From Sipunculus nudus (taxonomy: Eukaryota; Annelida; Sipuncula; Golfingiida; Sipunculidae): DNA of 64,000 nt. Location: NCBI GenBank assembly GCA_026874595.1, contig CM049313.1:51697659-51761658 (forward strand), in the 5' to 3' direction. A program made the translations under genes and the position numbers. Below are positions 50,183 to 61,630 of this stretch, piece after piece; positions within the stretch are counted from its first letter, which is position 1; each line of letters opens with the position of its first letter. The notes beneath the pieces are model-generated. The model saw only the letters and a program-made list of their open reading frames with translations. It was not told the origin of the DNA and did not search any database.

Positions 50183-50470
50183 CTAGTCGCAAAAATCGCA
50201 GGTTGTCTTATGTAATCGTAAGTACTCTTAACCAGTTTGGAGTGGAATGCGAACGGTTCACATTTCAACGACTAATCGGCAGTGTTCTTGGAGACATCAT
50301 AGTCTTATGTGATCGGTATCGATCGGAGCTACCGAGCGGTCGCAGACTGGTACCGACTTGTCGTACGATAGGCCGGGACACAGGCGACTACCAGTCATCG
50401 AATAGTTAAGACTTCACGACTGATCACGACTAGTGGTACGTCGAGTCGTACGACGAATCGTGAACAAGTT
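50183..50470. repeat. flanking block of the same GTCGTACGA words
   Basis: Continues the vocabulary of the 49201 element (CTAGTCGCAAAAATCGCAGG, TTGTCGTACGAT, GAGTCGTACGACGAATCGTG) beyond its right end. Perhaps an older copy into which the 49201 element inserted. Confidence 0.5.
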
Positions 50471-50810
50471 AATGGTTCATAGAGAAATACATACCAAGGG
50501 CTAGGTAAAGTTGAATTTGTATGATCCATAGCATACAATCCGTAGATGGTGAACTTAAATTTCATGTGCATGGCTGAGGGTATAGGAGGAGTATACCCCC
50601 CTTAAAAGGGAAAGTTTGGAGAATTTTTTCATTGTTCCATACTATTGCCGATTGTTTAAGTAATCCTTCACCTGAAACAGCAAGTAACTCCCAACTTATA
50701 AATACCTTTTCGTTTTGTGTATACTGTGTATCTGGATAATTGCAGAATAATCTATATCAAGCGGACCAATACAAATAATCACATTATTTGATGCAGTTTA
50801 CATTTCGATA

Positions 50811-50832
50811 TATATATATATATATATATATG
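50811..50832. repeat. (AT)n microsatellite
   Basis: About 11 AT units. Confidence 0.9.
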
Positions 50833-51006
50833 AAATTGTTTTGCAGATTATGATCTATATACTTGATCAAAATGGAAAACGTATGATATTATAATAATAT
50901 TTCTGATGTATATAAAGATAACCAGTGTAGAACTGCAACTATTCTGTGGCCTGATACACCACCTGATACCATAATGACAAGCGGTCACCCTCAAAAACCC
51001 AGGTCC

Positions 51007-51007
<1 letters not shown>

Positions 51008-51061
<54 letters not shown>
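51008..51061. repeat. (AT)n microsatellite between CCCGA/TCGGG arms
   Basis: About 26 TA units bordered by GGTCCCGA on the left and TTCGGGGTCC on the right, which are nearly complementary, so the tract is the centre of an imperfect palindrome. Confidence 0.85.
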
Positions 51062-51062
<1 letters not shown>

Positions 51063-51104
51063 GGGGTCCACAATTAGCTCAGTTCATCATTTTTCTCGCA
51101 CAAT

Positions 51105-51485
51105 ATTTCTTATTACGACCAGTCATTCGTGCAGTTGTACCTACACTCAGTTACTCGTCATTTGTCCTATGTGATCGTCCGATCGCTCGCACATATAGGC
51201 CGACAACTCGTCCGTTACCACGACCCCTCGGTAGTTATCGTACGACACATCGTAACATGCAACGATCGGTCGGTAGTAATCTTACGAGCTGTCGTATGGT
51301 TGTATAAATTGCAGTCGGACCGGACCCTAAAACCCTCTCCGACTGAATTCGACCGTTCATAGCGTGGCCCAATGTGTGACCGCAAAGGTAAATCCATGCG
51401 ACAAGTCGCAGTTGATCGGCAACTACTTGTCGTGACCTTGAAGTCGTAGATAACGAAGGCGATCGTAGGCACGTGTGACATTACT
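51105..51485. repeat. further GTCGTACGA-type repeat block
   Basis: Same kind of degenerate words as 49201-50470 (ATCGTACGACACATCG, ACGATCGGTCGG, GACAAGTCGCAG, CTACTTGTCGTG), ending GCACGTGTGACATTA. Together with 50183-50470 it may be the two halves of one older element split by AT-rich sequence. Confidence 0.45.
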
Positions 51486-54212
51486 TAATACAGTCGCACC
51501 GAATGCGTCCTTGTAGTCGATCGACTTTTGAACCAGATCCTTTGAATTTGAAGTTACTTTCCATGGTACTATGAACAAACGTCCGTTGGTAACTTTTGTT
51601 GGACCCAAGGTTAGCTCCACAGTTATATAAAATATAGGCCATCATCATTTTATGAAAATGTAAGGACTCCTCTATAACTATGATGGAATTTTCCAGATAA
51701 AGCAAAGGAGAGTAAAATGGCTAAAAAGTTACTTAATTACATCCCGGCCGTTTATCAAAGGTTAATATATTATACCAGGAGTTTAGATTTAGATACATTT
51801 TATCCAATACACATTTTAATAAGCACACTAGACAATTTCAATATTTTTACAGTAAATTTCGGAAAATTCACAGAATATAACAACGTGAAAAATTACAGGA
51901 ATTCTTTTAAGCAGAAGAACACCAAAAGATGATGTAAGGTTTCCTTTACAAACTTTTTTTTATTTTTTGCATTGTTAGCATTTCAACAGTGACTCCTGGG
52001 TCGACAATGTACGGATATTCCTTAATCACTGGATAGTGCAACCATTGTGACAAAATTTGATAAAATGTTAATTTTTTTTAATAACTTTGCTTAGGTCCTT
52101 ATCGAATTCGATTCTTTTTAATCACCAGTCAGATTTCATTACACCTTACATCTGTCCTGTCACAAAGTAATTACAAAGATATATTAATTGAAGGACCAGA
52201 TTTATTATCTTGGCAACCCTGTCGCCTTCCCATCGCCTAATTCTTTTACTCAGTAGCCAAAAAAGAAGGGAATATTATAAACTTACTAATAAGCTGTTAA
52301 AGTCCCGTTTCCGAGATATTACCCGAATGCGTTCCTGCAGTTATGTTCCGATTGCTGGGGGACAGTCCCTTTAAGCATCCCATAAGTGCTAATAACCTAA
52401 AAAATCACACTTAGTGTGAATGTGGAAATATGCAATTAATTAAAAGAAGACACATATTAGAACATTGAAACGTTTACGACTTAAACAAAATAAACAAGAT
52501 AAGGTAGATTTTCATAAGATCGGATAGAGCACTATATATGTAATGAAGCCTTATGTGTACTGAAGCAGTGTGCATATAATGCAATCCATTGGTTGTTTTT
52601 CTAGCTCACTTCTATTATCCTCGATCAAAGTAGCTGCTCACGTGTGAGGTATTTCATCTCTGTTTTAATCCAGATTAATACTTGTCGAAAAAAATACAAT
52701 AAATAGTATGGGCTCGAATATGCATTTAATCTCCTCCTTGGAAGGATTCTCAAAACAGATCGCATTGATGGGAACACTAGGTTTTGTTTTTTTTAAAGAT
52801 AGGGCTGAATTTTTAACAACCAAGATTATAATTGCGAAAGGAATGATATTGTGTCGAGATCGCTTATAATTAGATATGTATAATGTATATTTCTTCTTAC
52901 AGTCTTAAACCGCAGGTTAAACATAGAATATCTTATTCCCCCCTTTTGTCTTTTTTTGCTAAAGCTTTAAGACAGGCTTCGCCTCCTACTTCTTATAATT
53001 GATGCTCCCGGGTTCATAATCGATTTAGGACTCATAGACGAAGCTGACTTACTGTACCTCAATACCACAACGCCATTTTGCATAAAAAATTGACAGGCTG
53101 GGCTTTAATTGGAAGAGAGCGCTCAACATTTGACGCCGGACCTAACAGACTGAATCGCTAAAATTGTTTTTGTTTTCTTGTCGCCAAGGAAAGGAATTGA
53201 TTTTTTTACAATTAGCGGCAGTTGTTTATTATATTTAGTTAACTTGTACGCCAAGGCACATTTACCAAGGAGATCGGTCATTAGTCATTTTGGTAAAGTG
53301 TAATAATCTATATGACATGCTGCACATCTGATTTCGTGTAGTCATAATTTTTAGGAATGCAATTCGTGATGCATTAATCAAACAAGATGACATTGAAAAG
53401 TATCATACATTAAGGCGCAAAGTAGAACTGATATTCTGTATGGCATTCTGTATCGCCCGAAAAACAAGGTCTCTTTCCTGCCTTAGCTTTACTTTTACTG
53501 TTGTAAGTGGCGTACTCATGACGCCAACTCATGACGCCATTGCAGAGACAAATAAACACACAAAGACACACACGTAGCAAAGTTAATGTACCAGGAATGT
53601 CAGAATAATGCATCACAAAATGGACAAAGCGATATGTATTTTCGGAGTGGCGAACGTTTATATTTTTTTAATTTAAAAGTGACACCGCGGTTTCATCATA
53701 TCGTTTATTATACAACTCTTATAATTATTGTTTAAGTAATGTTACTTAGGATCTGCAGCATTTTTTACAATAAACGTCTTCATAATTATATTATTTTCTG
53801 TAAAAGATTCTGTGTAATACGTTATATATACAAAGCTTTAGCCCAAAAATATATATATTAAGAAGTAGAAAGGATACAGTTCTCATCTCTGGCGTTTTCT
53901 TTGATTACAAATGACTAACTCTCAGACGTGTGTATATCTGTAAATCTACCACAAGTTTTGCAATTTAATGGACTTAGTTACACAGTTAAATCAGCTAAAA
54001 AAAGTAAAGGGTACAAAACATAGGTTAAATTACTGTAAAACCTAAAAAATATTTTTCGAGTTTAAGGAAATAAAAATAGCCATGAAATTGAACGTTAATG
54101 GGTTTCGTTTTGATACAGATTGTTATTCCAAATGGTTAGATACAGCACGTGACCGAAAGTATACTAGCTGCCAATGCTGTATACGTATAGACTGATGAAA
54201 ATCTTGGGAAAG

Positions 54213-54268
<56 letters not shown>

Positions 54269-54331
54269 ATTAATGATAACATTTGACCAAATGGTCTTAT
54301 TATAGCATATATGAATTTTATATGATCACCA
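51486..54331. other. between genes A and B; no gene recognised
   Basis: AT-rich, short unconvincing frames only. An AT tract of about 24 units lies at 54217-54264, just before the Helitron. Confidence 0.45.
54217..54264. repeat. (AT)n microsatellite
   Basis: About 24 AT units. Confidence 0.92.
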
Positions 54332-54387
54332 TCTCCCTAATTGTATCCGCCAAAACAGAGTTTTGCGGATACTATGTTTTCAGCTGC

Positions 54388-54410
54388 ATGCCGCCGCCGC
54401 CGCCGCCGCG
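54388..54410 (+). repeat. (CCG)n trinucleotide tract
   Basis: Seven CCG units inside the 5' part of the Helitron. Confidence 0.85.
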
Positions 54411-54640
54411 TAGGTTTCCGGAGAACTCCTCCGTAACCGCTGGGCGGAATTTTACGAAACCCGGGATTATGTTTGGGTCACATTTGAACTGCTGCGCCCC
54501 GATTTTGTTTTGACCTCTGACCTTTCCTCTGCGCTCTGCGTCCGTTTGTGCGTCTGTTTCCACACATAAACCCACATATCTCCGGAACCGTTTGACGGAT
54601 CAGGAAAATTTTGGAGAGCTTTATAACATACACACAAAAT

Positions 54641-56030
54641 GGTGGCGTCACCTGCAACCATGTTTGCACAGTGTCCATCTGTTCGTCTGCCTTGGGTTAA
54701 AATCACTCATATCTCTGCAGTGACTTGACTAATTCACCTGAAATTTGGCATGCGTATACATCCTGGATAGCTTTTCTGATTTTGTGACAGGTGGCGCCAC
54801 CTACATTCACGTTTACGCTGCAGACATCCAAGCTCATATCTCGGGAACCGTTTGACCGATTAGGAAAATTTTTTTACACAAATGTAGCCCTTGGAGAGCT
54901 TTATAATATACACAAAAAATGGTGGCGCCACCTGCAACCATGTTTGCACAGTGTCCATCTGTTTGTCTGCCTTGGGTTAAAATCACTCATATCTCTGCAG
55001 TGACTTGACTAATTCACCTGAAATTTGGCATGCGTATACATCCTGGATAGCTTTTCTGATTTTGTGACAGGTGGCGCCACCTACATTCACGTTTACGCTG
55101 CAGACATCCAAGCTCATATCTCGGGAACCGTTTGACCGATCAGGAAAATTTTTTTTCAAAAAAGTATCCCTTGGAGAGTTTTATAACATACACATAAAAT
55201 GGTGGTGCCACCTGCAACCATGTTTGCACAGTGTCCATCTGTTTGTCTGCCTTGGGTTAAAATCACTCATATCTTGCAGTGACTTGACTAATTCACCTGA
55301 AATTCGGCATGCGTATACATCCTGGATAGCTTTTCTGATTTTTTGACAGGTGGCGCCACCTACATTCACGTTTACGCTGCAGACATCCAAGCTCATATCT
55401 CGGGAACCGTTTGAGCGATCAGGAAATTTTTTTGCACAAATGTAGCCCTTGGAGAGCTTTATAACATACGCAAAACTGGTGGTGCCACCTACAGCCATTT
55501 TTGCACAGCTCCATGTCTGTTTGTCTGCCATGGGATAAAATCACTCATATCACGGCAGTGGTTTGACATATCTGGCTAAAATTTTGCAGGTTTATACATC
55601 CCCGACAGCTCTCTTGATTTTATGACAGGTGGAGCCACCTGCATTCAAGTTTATACAGCAGACATCCAAGCTCATATCTTGGGAACCGTTTGACCGATTG
55701 GGCCAAAGTTTTGCATGTGTATAGTTCTCACATAGCTCTTTATCATACGCAAAACTGGTGCCGTCACCTGCAACCATTTTTGCTCAGCGTCCATCTGATT
55801 GTCTGCCACGGGCTAAAATCACTCATACACATGTAGTGGTTTGACTTATCTGCCATAAATTTTGCATATGTATACAACTGGGACGGCTTTCTGGATTTTG
55901 TGGTGGTGGGGGGGGGGGGAGGGGGGGGGGGGGGGCAACCTTCATACACAATTTGGCTGCAGACATCCATGCTAATATGCAACACTTCACTCTATTTCCC
56001 CTTGCCACTTAATCCATGCCTCACTTCACC
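54641..56030 (+). repeat. five-unit tandem array, 277-280 bp period
   Basis: Units begin GGTGGCGCCACCTGCAACCA or a variant at 54641, 54921, 55201, 55478 and 55757. The first three are nearly identical; later ones diverge. Each unit is itself two related halves, one opening GGTGGCGCCACCTGCAACC and one opening GGTGGCGCCACCTACATTC, each followed by a 'catatctc' segment and a 'ttgac' segment. A G-rich tract (55902-55935) interrupts the last unit. Open frames seen on both strands here arise from the repeat and are not genes. Confidence 0.9.
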
Positions 56031-56058
56031 GGTTCCACTCTGATTTAGGCGGATACAC

Positions 56059-56077
56059 GTAGTCGCTTGTCGACTAC
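56059..56077 (+). other. Helitron 3' terminal hairpin
   Basis: A 7-bp stem GTAGTCG/CGACTAC with a CTTGT loop, followed by 11 bp ending in CTAG. In Helitrons this structure marks the end of strand transfer. Confidence 0.8.
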
Positions 56078-56088
56078 CCGTATTCTAG

Positions 56089-57113
56089 TTAAAAAATTTT
56101 TTTCGATGCCAAGGAAGGTATACACTATAAAATTATATTTGTAGAAATAATATGTTCATTTTGTCATATATTTATTTCTGTTACACCGCAAAGGTGATAT
56201 AGAATATTAGCAAAATATATAATAAATTAAAATAAAAAAAAATAAAATACTCTTTTCGGTGTTGTTCTCAGCTCAGTGCGTGTTGAGTTTATCTTATTGT
56301 GAGTCATATATATCATGAGAAAATCGAGCAGAATGTATATGTAACTATATTTATTTCGAAATGCGTCTAAGGTCCAATAAAGGTATGGTTTCAAATGCAA
56401 GTAATGGCCACGGTTTATTCCGTGTACTTTTTAAATGACCGGTTAAAATAGTAAACAAAAGCAACTGCACATGGTATTTACCTAATGAGTGTACAAGTGT
56501 AAAATATATTATAAAAACTGGTTTCAATGATTTAAACACCACGTTAGCGGTATAAACTAAATTATTAATAACATTGTCAGCATGTGAAGATTTAAGTTAA
56601 TTAAGCATGTATATTTGTGGTGTTATAAATACTACTATCATAAACTACACAAATTTAAAAAATAAATATGTTCCATTCTACTTCATTTCTCTCAAACATA
56701 TAATTTAACACGTTCTAACAAATCTCGTCCTGAATCATTTTAAGATCCGCATTTAAATTTTAATACTTTGCTTTTCAAATACAAACACCAATGTATAGTA
56801 AAAATGCATATTGCGTTAAAACGCAAAACATCATCCCACATAAACTTGTATCAGCATTACGTTTAGCTTACCTTGAACCACTTTTCTTTAAAAATCGTCG
56901 TTTCCGATTGGATTAACAGAGATCAGCATATTTCACATTCAACTGATTGCTGTCATAGGGAATTTACTAACATGAATTATGCCCCAACAAGATATTGTTA
57001 AATATGTTTTGCAATGAAAGGTTTTTGGTGCCTATACTTGTATTTTCTGCTGTGCCAAATTAGAGTGGTCCTACAAGGTAGAGTTCTTTGAGCGAAAGTA
57101 AACAGTATTAGGA
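56089..57113. other. 3' flank of gene A; nothing else recognised
   Basis: Probably holds the 3' untranslated region of gene A. I did not find a convincing AATAAA within 200 bp of the stop. Confidence 0.45.
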
Positions 57114-57429
57114 TTAAGAACTCTGGGGTAACTCGGCCAACTTCGTTTGGAAATCATTCCTCGAGTCCGGATAGTTGGCCATTACGTTGTTCCCTTGCTG
57201 CGCATGCTCATGCATGATGTGTATACGTCGTACAACATCTGGTAGAACTGAGAGGTCGACCTTGAAGAAGCCACTAAAGGGAGAGTCAAGGTCAGAGACG
57301 ACGTAACAGAGGAGACTGATGGAGAAGACGGTGATGATACACATGACTAACTCCATCCGGTAGGAATCTGCGCGCAGCAGCAGTATCCCGAAGAAGGAGA
57401 AGAAGCCCAGGCTCTCCAAGAACGCCCAT
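57114..57429 (-). CDS. gene A, last exon of a DUF4239-like membrane protein
   Basis: The acceptor TTATGTTGCAG|A is at 57430/57429, with the same phase as gene B exon 4. It reads WAFLESLGFFSFFGILLL (membrane), a charged turn RADSYRMEL, a second membrane segment, then SDLDSPFSGFFKVDLSVLPD and a tail ending LAELPQSS with TAA at 57116-57114. Roughly half the residues match gene B exon 4, including all of the D-x-P-F-x-G-F-F motif. The tail is about 14 residues longer. The upstream exons must lie to the right; I did not find them in 57.4-64 kb, so the last intron is longer than 6.5 kb or an exon there has diverged. Confidence 0.9.
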
Positions 57430-57449
57430 CTGCAACATAAAAAAAACAA

Positions 57450-58112
57450 GTGGCCAAGGGGTCATGACGCTCAGCTGTCTAGAAAGACATTCACAAAAGG
57501 AATGTTTAAATGCCAAATTTTGTAGGTGGTATCCAAATCCAACCTAAGCCTAGCTCAAAGGATATCGGTATAAGCGACCCAAGTTAAGGTTTCCAAGGAG
57601 ATTTTTCATGGACCTTCCTGGATGACAAGTTAGAAGATTCTAGGTACAATTGTTACGATTATCTCCCTGTTAACGGACGACAGCATCTATGATGGTCTAA
57701 AAATAGAGAAAAAAAACCTAAAGAAAAAAATTAACAGGTGGCGCCACCAGTCTGCAGGAACTGATGAAACACTTTATGATGAATATGTATGCAAAGAATT
57801 ATGGTGATCAAAGCATTTGTTGTTCAGTTACTGGAGCTTTTGTATCAAATATTTAATTATTCTCGGGGGTACTTCTAAGCATAATAGCTTGGAGGATATA
57901 GGATAATAGAGGCATAATTTCAGGTTTCAGAGACGACTTTTCATGGACCTCCCAGGATGTCAAGTTAGTAGTTTCTCAGTCAAATGCTTACGATTTGTGC
58001 CCTGTTAACAGATGACCAAACCTTTTGAAGGTGTAAAACATAGAAAAAAAAAATGCATAAAATTCGAAAAAATACAGGTGGCGCCACCAGTCTCCGGAAC
58101 TGACGAAGCACA
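57450..58112. repeat. two-unit repeat, 340-bp period, relative of 38060-40400
   Basis: Starts GGGGTCATGACGCTCAGCTG as at 38085. Two units follow, each with 'aaggtttc...gatttttcatggacc', 'ttacgat..tccctgttaac' and CAGGTGGCGCCACCAGTCT (57735 and 58075). The similarity to 40170-40395 ('ggtttgcaaggagatct', 'ttacgctttgtgccctgctaac') ties this to the composite repeat in gene B intron 1. It begins 20 bp from the gene A acceptor, inside its last intron. Confidence 0.65.
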
Positions 58113-59120
58113 CCATGAAATACAAGTTTAACAAAGAAGAAATAAAACTAATGCTCTCTTTAAGAACCCCAACCTTTAACATAAAGTAGAAAAATAATAA
58201 CTGAAAAATACCAAAGAAATAAAAGAATTAAATGCTCTCTTTAAGAATGCTAATCTGTACCATGAAACGAGCAAAATGTTCCATAACCATAAAATGTCAT
58301 GGAAGTAAGTGAAACAAAGTCATGACCGCATGCTTATGTACCAGTTTAAAAAAAAACATGCTTAACAACTACAATTGTTTTCAGGAATGTACATTTTTTA
58401 TACACATTAGGAAAATGCAAAATAGCATAAAAAGATAAGAAAGCCAGACTTACCCACAGGTTTTGCCAATCACAAAAGTTTACCGTTTGTCATGCACATT
58501 ATCTATAAAAATTCCACTCGCACAAAATACTGTAGAAAGGGGAGAAAACCTATCTTTTTAAAATAAAAGATCTGTAATAAGACAAAATAGAAAATTACAT
58601 AATCAGAGAATATCATAGTGGTTTCCTTCAACCCTGGTAATGTATGAAACAAATAATTTCAAGTTATAGTGAGCTATTATCAAGTTAGCTCTCGATATTG
58701 ATTCCTGGATTAACTAATGTCTTCACTAGGGATCAAATGAAACACAGTACATAAAAATGCCCGGCTTCCATTAGAAATTGGATGCGTACATGGTTAGGAC
58801 CAAACATATTTGATACTGCCATCGATTTGCAAACATCATAAGAACGGTGTACAATGAGAAAGCCTAACTGAGACTTTGAAGCCCCAGATTTTGCTTTATT
58901 GATGATGAAGGGGTACATTCTTGGTTGGCCAAGCTTTGGATGGGTTGTACCACAGTAGCCAAGGATCAATTGTCCATGATTAAACGCTGCAGAGCTGAAG
59001 TGGAGTTGTGGATCGACAACAATTGTTTGTCGACCGGGGACATTTGCGCTGTGGACGAGGCAAAATGCTTGCCACTCAATCCACCATCCCCTCCAACAAA
59101 ACGCATGCGTCGATTACCAA
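58113..59120. other. probable intron of gene A; no gene recognised
   Basis: A GC-richer block at 58.73-59.16 kb holds overlapping open frames of 78 codons on both strands. The plus frame contains CRAEVELWIDNNCLSTGDIC, which I cannot assign; it runs into the TCGAGATCTCG repeat, so it is probably element-derived. Confidence 0.35.
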
Positions 59121-59126
59121 GATCTA

Positions 59127-59480
59127 CGGTGGCTGATTTTGGACATGAAAAAAAAAATTAATGTCGCGACCATTAGATACATCTTGAGATCTCGACATAA
59201 CATCTCGAGATCTCGTTATAATACCTCGAGATCTCGACAGAATTTTGCCCTTTAAAAAATAGGACACAGAAAAAATTCTTATCTCGGGATCTCGACATAA
59301 ATCTTGAGATACAATATCACAGAAAAGAGTCTCCGCTGGCGTTTTACGAACCCTTCGATGCTTAAGGGACTTTAAGCAAACAAAAGTTACAGGGGCCCAT
59401 TCCGATATTGACAGTGGCTGATTTAGGAAACAGAAAAAAAAATAAATAAATTTCGAGATCTCGACATAATATTTAATCCT
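59127..59480. repeat. TCGAGATCTCG palindrome repeat, copy 2
   Basis: 'ctacggtggctgattttgg' is followed by several CTCGAGATCTCG/ATCTCGACATAA words to about 59310. A second, shorter occurrence ('acagtggctgatttagg', then TTTCGAGATCTCGACATAAT) lies at 59409-59472. Same family as 28665-28750. Confidence 0.6.
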
Positions 59481-61088
59481 TTAAATTATTTCAATGGAAA
59501 CAAATGTCAAGTCCCCGTTGGCGTTGTACAAACCATTCGATGTTTAATTGATGCAAGTTAAAAGAGGCCCATTCCTATATCTGGCGTATTTAAAAAAAAA
59601 AAAATCCCTTGAACCTTCTATAATATTCATTCCCACGGGGTACAGCTTATCCCTTTTGTATATTTCCGCGAGTTTATAACATGGATGGATGGGCGCAAAA
59701 ATGGCTGCGAATCGTAAGCGAAACACTTCCAGCAAAGACATCTGGCTTCAATCAGACAATACGAGGTTTTGTAAATGACAAATATTGCATTGCTTCATAT
59801 GCTCTCAATGACAAAAACTATGGATCTTACAATGTTAAATAACCTCTCGATTACATGTTTTTTTTTTTCTGTAGGTTAATATGGGCTCAAGTAACTTGTG
59901 TCCTGAAAGCCTATAAATACAACGCTAATACATCAGTCACAGTAGCATAAAAGAATCTGTATTAGCAGGGAAAACCCTTCTGTTCTTTAATATGTACGCA
60001 GAGTAAACGTGTATCGCATTATAGTCCGTTACACAACCCCTGTCCACCTGATTTTTTCCTCCTTTGATATAGATATAAAGTAATGTGACGTAACAGTGAA
60101 GCGCGTGCACGAAGAGAATAAAAGTCTAACAGTAAACAAAGGTCGGCAGCTCTTGATTATTGGTCCCGTGAATGTTGGTGCCTCTTTAGTACGTCACGCG
60201 TTATTATGACGTCATCACTATTCCCTGATATGCCTATTTCATAGGTTAGTGGCAAGATGTCGTTACAGAATAGACTAGTTACTCATAAAATGGTTTCAAA
60301 TTGTTTACAGGGAAATGACATAAGGTATGCCATTTTTTCCATAATAGTTAATTACGTTTTTTTCTCTTTCTGCCCTAAGGTCAAAAAGGTTTGGCGTTCT
60401 TTGATTCGCAAAAAAATTATCTCGAAAAAACAAGTCAGGGGTGCTGGAACGGATAATAGTCGTGACAACCCGACTCAATAGGCAATGATATTTAAGCTGG
60501 TAAGCCTACTTGACAGCCGGAAATGTGATCCTAGTGGGCCGATATGGCGCTAGTAAAACATAAATATAAGCCTATAAAAATAATTTCGATCTCAAAAATA
60601 AAAATACAATATATAACTGTTTCGTACCTTCGTCATAGGTTAGTTTTATCTCATAGAAATTTAAAAGGTTGTTGTATAACCGAAACATACATTTTGTGCT
60701 TATTTTTATTTACTCACACAGCCAAATAATAAGGATTTTAGAGAAAAGATGCAAAATATTTTGGTGTAAAAAGTTTGTTTATATTTTAAAGGAATCTATT
60801 TTACATTATGTAATATTTTCATGTTGTATCAATATAGTTAGCTGAAGTAAATATTACAACTGTTGTGCAATATATTTCGATGGATATGTTAAAAAAGCAT
60901 ATGTACGTGGGGCATGAAATATGTTGCACTCTTACAATGGTGACTCATAAAATATATAATTATTTATAACTTACAAACAAACAGACAATCGACGGACTTC
61001 TTCAGACATGCGAAGTACATTCAAGTACATGCGAACACAAACGCAAATACGAAATAAAATGAATCAACAATAACACGTTAGCAAGCGT
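59481..61088. other. probable intron of gene A; one solo MITE end
   Basis: No gene recognised. At 60021-60062 the sequence TATAGTCCGTTACACAACCC and CTGTCCACCTGATTTTTT match the left terminal repeat of the 540-bp MITE, without a right end nearby. Confidence 0.45.
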
Positions 61089-61090
61089 TA

Positions 61091-61628
61091 TAGTCTGTTT
61101 CATCCCCTCATGTCCACCTGTTTTTTGCTATGAAAATTTTTATTAGGTACATTTCAAGGGAAACAATTATATTGTAGAGGAAAGGATTACAGAACCTAAT
61201 TTACAACAAGGTAACTCAATTCCTACCTTATGCCTTATTTGAGTAACAGAATTTTCTGAAAATATGAGAAATCAGTCTACATTTAACAACATATCAGACC
61301 CACTTATGGCGGTCAAGATCATTGGTCACATGCAAAAACTGCCTCAACTGACAGCTGCTGATTGGATGATCTCATGTAAACACTCTAAAAAATATAACCA
61401 GGTAAAACAAAGATGGCTACTTATGAAGGGACACACCATATCTGCCAGATCATGATAAAGAGACTAAAATGTTGTGAAACATAAACGGGGGATTTATTGT
61501 AAAATTCTTAACAGCCATATAAGGTTGTCACTCCCAGATGTTGTTTTCTTAGAAAATATTGAAAAATATAAACTTTTAAGTAAATCATCTACAAAAAACA
61601 GGTTGACAGCAGTTGGTGAAATGGACTA
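61091..61628. mobile_element. 540-bp MITE, copy 2 (TA target site)
   Basis: The left end TAGTCTGTTTCATCCCCTCA and right end TTGGTGAAATGGACTA are inverted repeats of about 37 bp including the TGTCCACCTGTTTTTT/AAAAAACAGGTTGACA core. TA flanks are at 61089-61090 and 61629-61630. Aligns end to end with 40558-41097, for instance over ACATTTAACAACATATCAGA. Confidence 0.82.
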
Positions 61629-61630
61629 TA

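Larger units (their letters stand above)
54332..56088 (+). mobile_element. non-autonomous Helitron carrying a minisatellite
   Basis: 1757 bp. It starts TCTCCCTAATTG right after an A (54331) and ends CTAG right before a T (56089): the 5'-TC...CTRR-3' ends and A|T target expected of Helitrons. A hairpin GTAGTCG-CTTGT-CGACTAC (56059-56077) lies 11 bp from the 3' end, the usual position. Near the 5' end GTATCCGC...GCGGATAC (54343-54372) forms another hairpin and is complementary to GGCGGATACA near the 3' end, a trait also seen in Helentrons. No Rep/helicase gene is present. The body is mostly a 280-bp tandem repeat. A relative lies inverted at 62520-62945. Confidence 0.8.

Noticed and set aside
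54283-56008. About ten open frames on both strands
   Set aside because: All are translations of the 280-bp Helitron repeat; they recur unit by unit and in opposite strands alike.
54641-56030. Regular repeat array considered as a CRISPR
   Set aside because: Units of about 280 bp without spacers, inside a eukaryotic Helitron; not a CRISPR.
58733-59161. Opposed 78-codon frames that looked like a possible host or transposase exon
   Set aside because: Not recognisable as any family, and the plus frame runs directly into a dispersed palindromic repeat.
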